From Wagnerdoeblera intermedia (GTDB taxonomy: Bacteria; Pseudomonadota; Alphaproteobacteria; Rhodobacterales; Rhodobacteraceae), in NCBI RefSeq assembly GCF_042647465.1, contig NZ_JBHRVN010000004.1: a DNA stretch of 64,000 nucleotides, one strand, 5' to 3'. Under the pieces are notes generated by a model. That model did not search any database, had not been told where the DNA came from, and saw only the letters and a program-made list of their open reading frames with translations. The number at the start of each line of letters is the position of its first letter. Position 1 is the first letter of the stretch. The position numbers and the translations under genes were made by a program. Positions 63,119 through 64,000 of this stretch are shown piece after piece.

Positions 63119-64000
63119 TTATCGGCTGAGGTGAGGCCGCCATGGGACGCCTGTTTTAAGGATGGCATTTGCGATTGTGACCAGCCTTCGGGCTATTGCG
63201 ACGATGACCAGCTTATGGGATTTGCCGCGTATTTTAAGGGTCTGCGCGACTGGCTTCAGAACAGGGTTGTGACACGCAGCAGCCAGTGCGGCCTGGAACA
63301 GGACATGTCTCAATGCGCGCTGACCTCCGGCGATTGCCGGTTTACCCCGCATTGCGCCACTGTCGTGCGGGATGGGCGCGAGGTCTGTCATCGCCGCAGC
63401 TTCGCCAGATGTCATCCGGCCGATTTCCGGCATTTCCGCGATCAGCATCGCTGCAGAGACCGGGCCAATCCCGGGGATCGACAGCAGAAGCCTTGCCTTT
63501 GCCGCTGAGGTTTCCTCCTGCCCAATGACGCTTTTGATCCTCTGCTCAAGTTCACCGACCTGAACGTCGAGCATTGCGAGAAGGTTAGCATCCATATCCT
63601 CGGGATCTGCACGAATGTCCTGTTTGCCTCACGTGCGGCTATCTGTGCAGAAAGCCATTTACGCATCTCGACCACCTGGGCCCTGCGTGTCGTTAACTCT
63701 CTGAGAACACGCAGGTTCTCTTCCGAAAGCTTCCGCCCGACTTCAGGCCTGAACAGCATGAACCGTGCGATGAGCCCGGCATCGATCCGGTCGGTCTTTG
63801 CCCGTGTGCCCCGTGAAAGGGCAAAGGCCTTGATCTGTGCTGGTGGGAGTTGCACCGCCTCCATGCCAGCGGCGACAAGCCTGGACCACAGCACCCATTC
63901 CTGACCGCCCGCCGTTCGGGAAAACGATCCCCCGGATCGTTTTCTGATCCTCCCGGCCCTCAAATCCGACCCGCACGGGCTGGGCCAGATCTTCGAACTG
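63119..64000 (-). pseudogene. IS110-family transposase, frameshifted and interrupted, partial at window edge
   Basis: Recognisable in pieces: VRVGFE (DEDD domain, near 63960), then LWSRLVAAGMEAVQLPPAQI and RAKTDRIDAGLIARF (63700-63910), then in another frame MDANLLAMLDVQVGEL and the transposase_20 domain LLSIPGIGPVSAAMLIAEMP (63119-63595). A single-base shift lies near 63590-63625, where the upstream frame leaves the family at AAREANRTF and the downstream frame is closed by a TGA just before it. A palindromic insert at 63910-63958 breaks the N-terminal domain. Start lies beyond the window. IS66 abuts its 3' end. Confidence 0.85.
63910..63958. repeat. REP-like palindromic insert within IS110 transposase
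   Basis: Contains an 11-bp perfect inverted repeat GAAAACGATCC/GGATCGTTTTC (63920-63930 and 63934-63944) with a CCC loop. It separates GFE from the (AT)GGQEW-like continuation of the transposase, adding roughly 45 nt. Confidence 0.65.

Noticed and set aside
1..64000. CRISPR array, toxin-antitoxin, phage or secretion-system cluster
   Set aside because: Looked for regularly spaced repeats and characteristic gene sets; none found.

Overview
The window comes from a GC-rich alphaproteobacterium, most likely a member of the Rhodobacteraceae/Paracoccaceae (Rhodobacter-Paracoccus relatives). The reasons are strong third-position GC bias, the gene content (maeB malic enzyme with a phosphotransacetylase domain, zwf-pgl-pgi order, GT30 Kdo transferases) and a recurrent intergenic motif built around GAGTATTT...AAAAAGCCAAA. 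It reads as chromosome: housekeeping genes separated by two clusters of insertion sequences. This placement is inference from sequence character, not from a database search.

Layout. 0.1-7.6 kb: a bacterial alpha-2-macroglobulin with an N-terminal PAN/Apple-like segment, translationally coupled to penicillin-binding protein 1C. 7.6-13.7 kb: trhO, the NAD salvage pair pncA-pncB, aspS, a DMT exporter, then tRNA-Pro(CGG). 13.9-18.9 kb: an IS accretion zone with a complete IS21-family element and an IS3-family element whose 3' end has itself been interrupted by an IS5-family element. 19.1-27.7 kb: an ornithine-cyclodeaminase-like/D-amino-acid dehydrogenase pair, trxC, a YddG-like exporter, a GST, maeB, moaE-moaD-pgsA and a universal stress protein. 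27.7-32.2 kb: a LuxR-type response regulator and the zwf-pgl-pgi operon on the minus strand. 32.6-40.4 kb: a GntR/FadR regulator followed by a peptide/glutathione-type ABC importer with an embedded cytosolic gamma-glutamyltransferase. 40.5-55.1 kb: a surface-sugar region (below). 55.2-59.9 kb: a Bug-type solute-binding protein, adenine deaminase, and nhaA behind a structured leader. 59.9-64 kb: an IS66-family element carrying a UPF0149 passenger gene, abutting a decayed IS110-family transposase that runs off the window.

The most interesting block is 41.6-55.1 kb. A plus-strand operon (GntR regulator, Gfo/Idh/MocA oxidoreductase, CMP-nonulosonate cytidylyltransferase, SDR) converges on a six-gene minus-strand operon, tightly packed with mostly 4-nt overlaps (neuB-type synthase, GT25 glycosyltransferase, RgpF-like protein, neuC/legG-type epimerase, and two adjacent GT30 Kdo-transferase paralogues). 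Next to its promoter, divergently, lies the complete Kdo supply line (kdsD/kpsF, kdsA, kdsB) plus another SDR. The region therefore makes two CMP-activated 3-deoxy-2-ulosonic acids, Kdo and a sialic/legionaminic-type sugar, yet the only transferases resembling users of CMP-ulosonates are the two GT30 proteins. One of the pair may transfer the nonulosonic acid. The second notable feature is the long structured leader of nhaA, which fits an nhaA-associated (Li+/Na+-type) riboswitch.

Most very long open frames opposite the real genes are GC-driven shadows and are not annotated.
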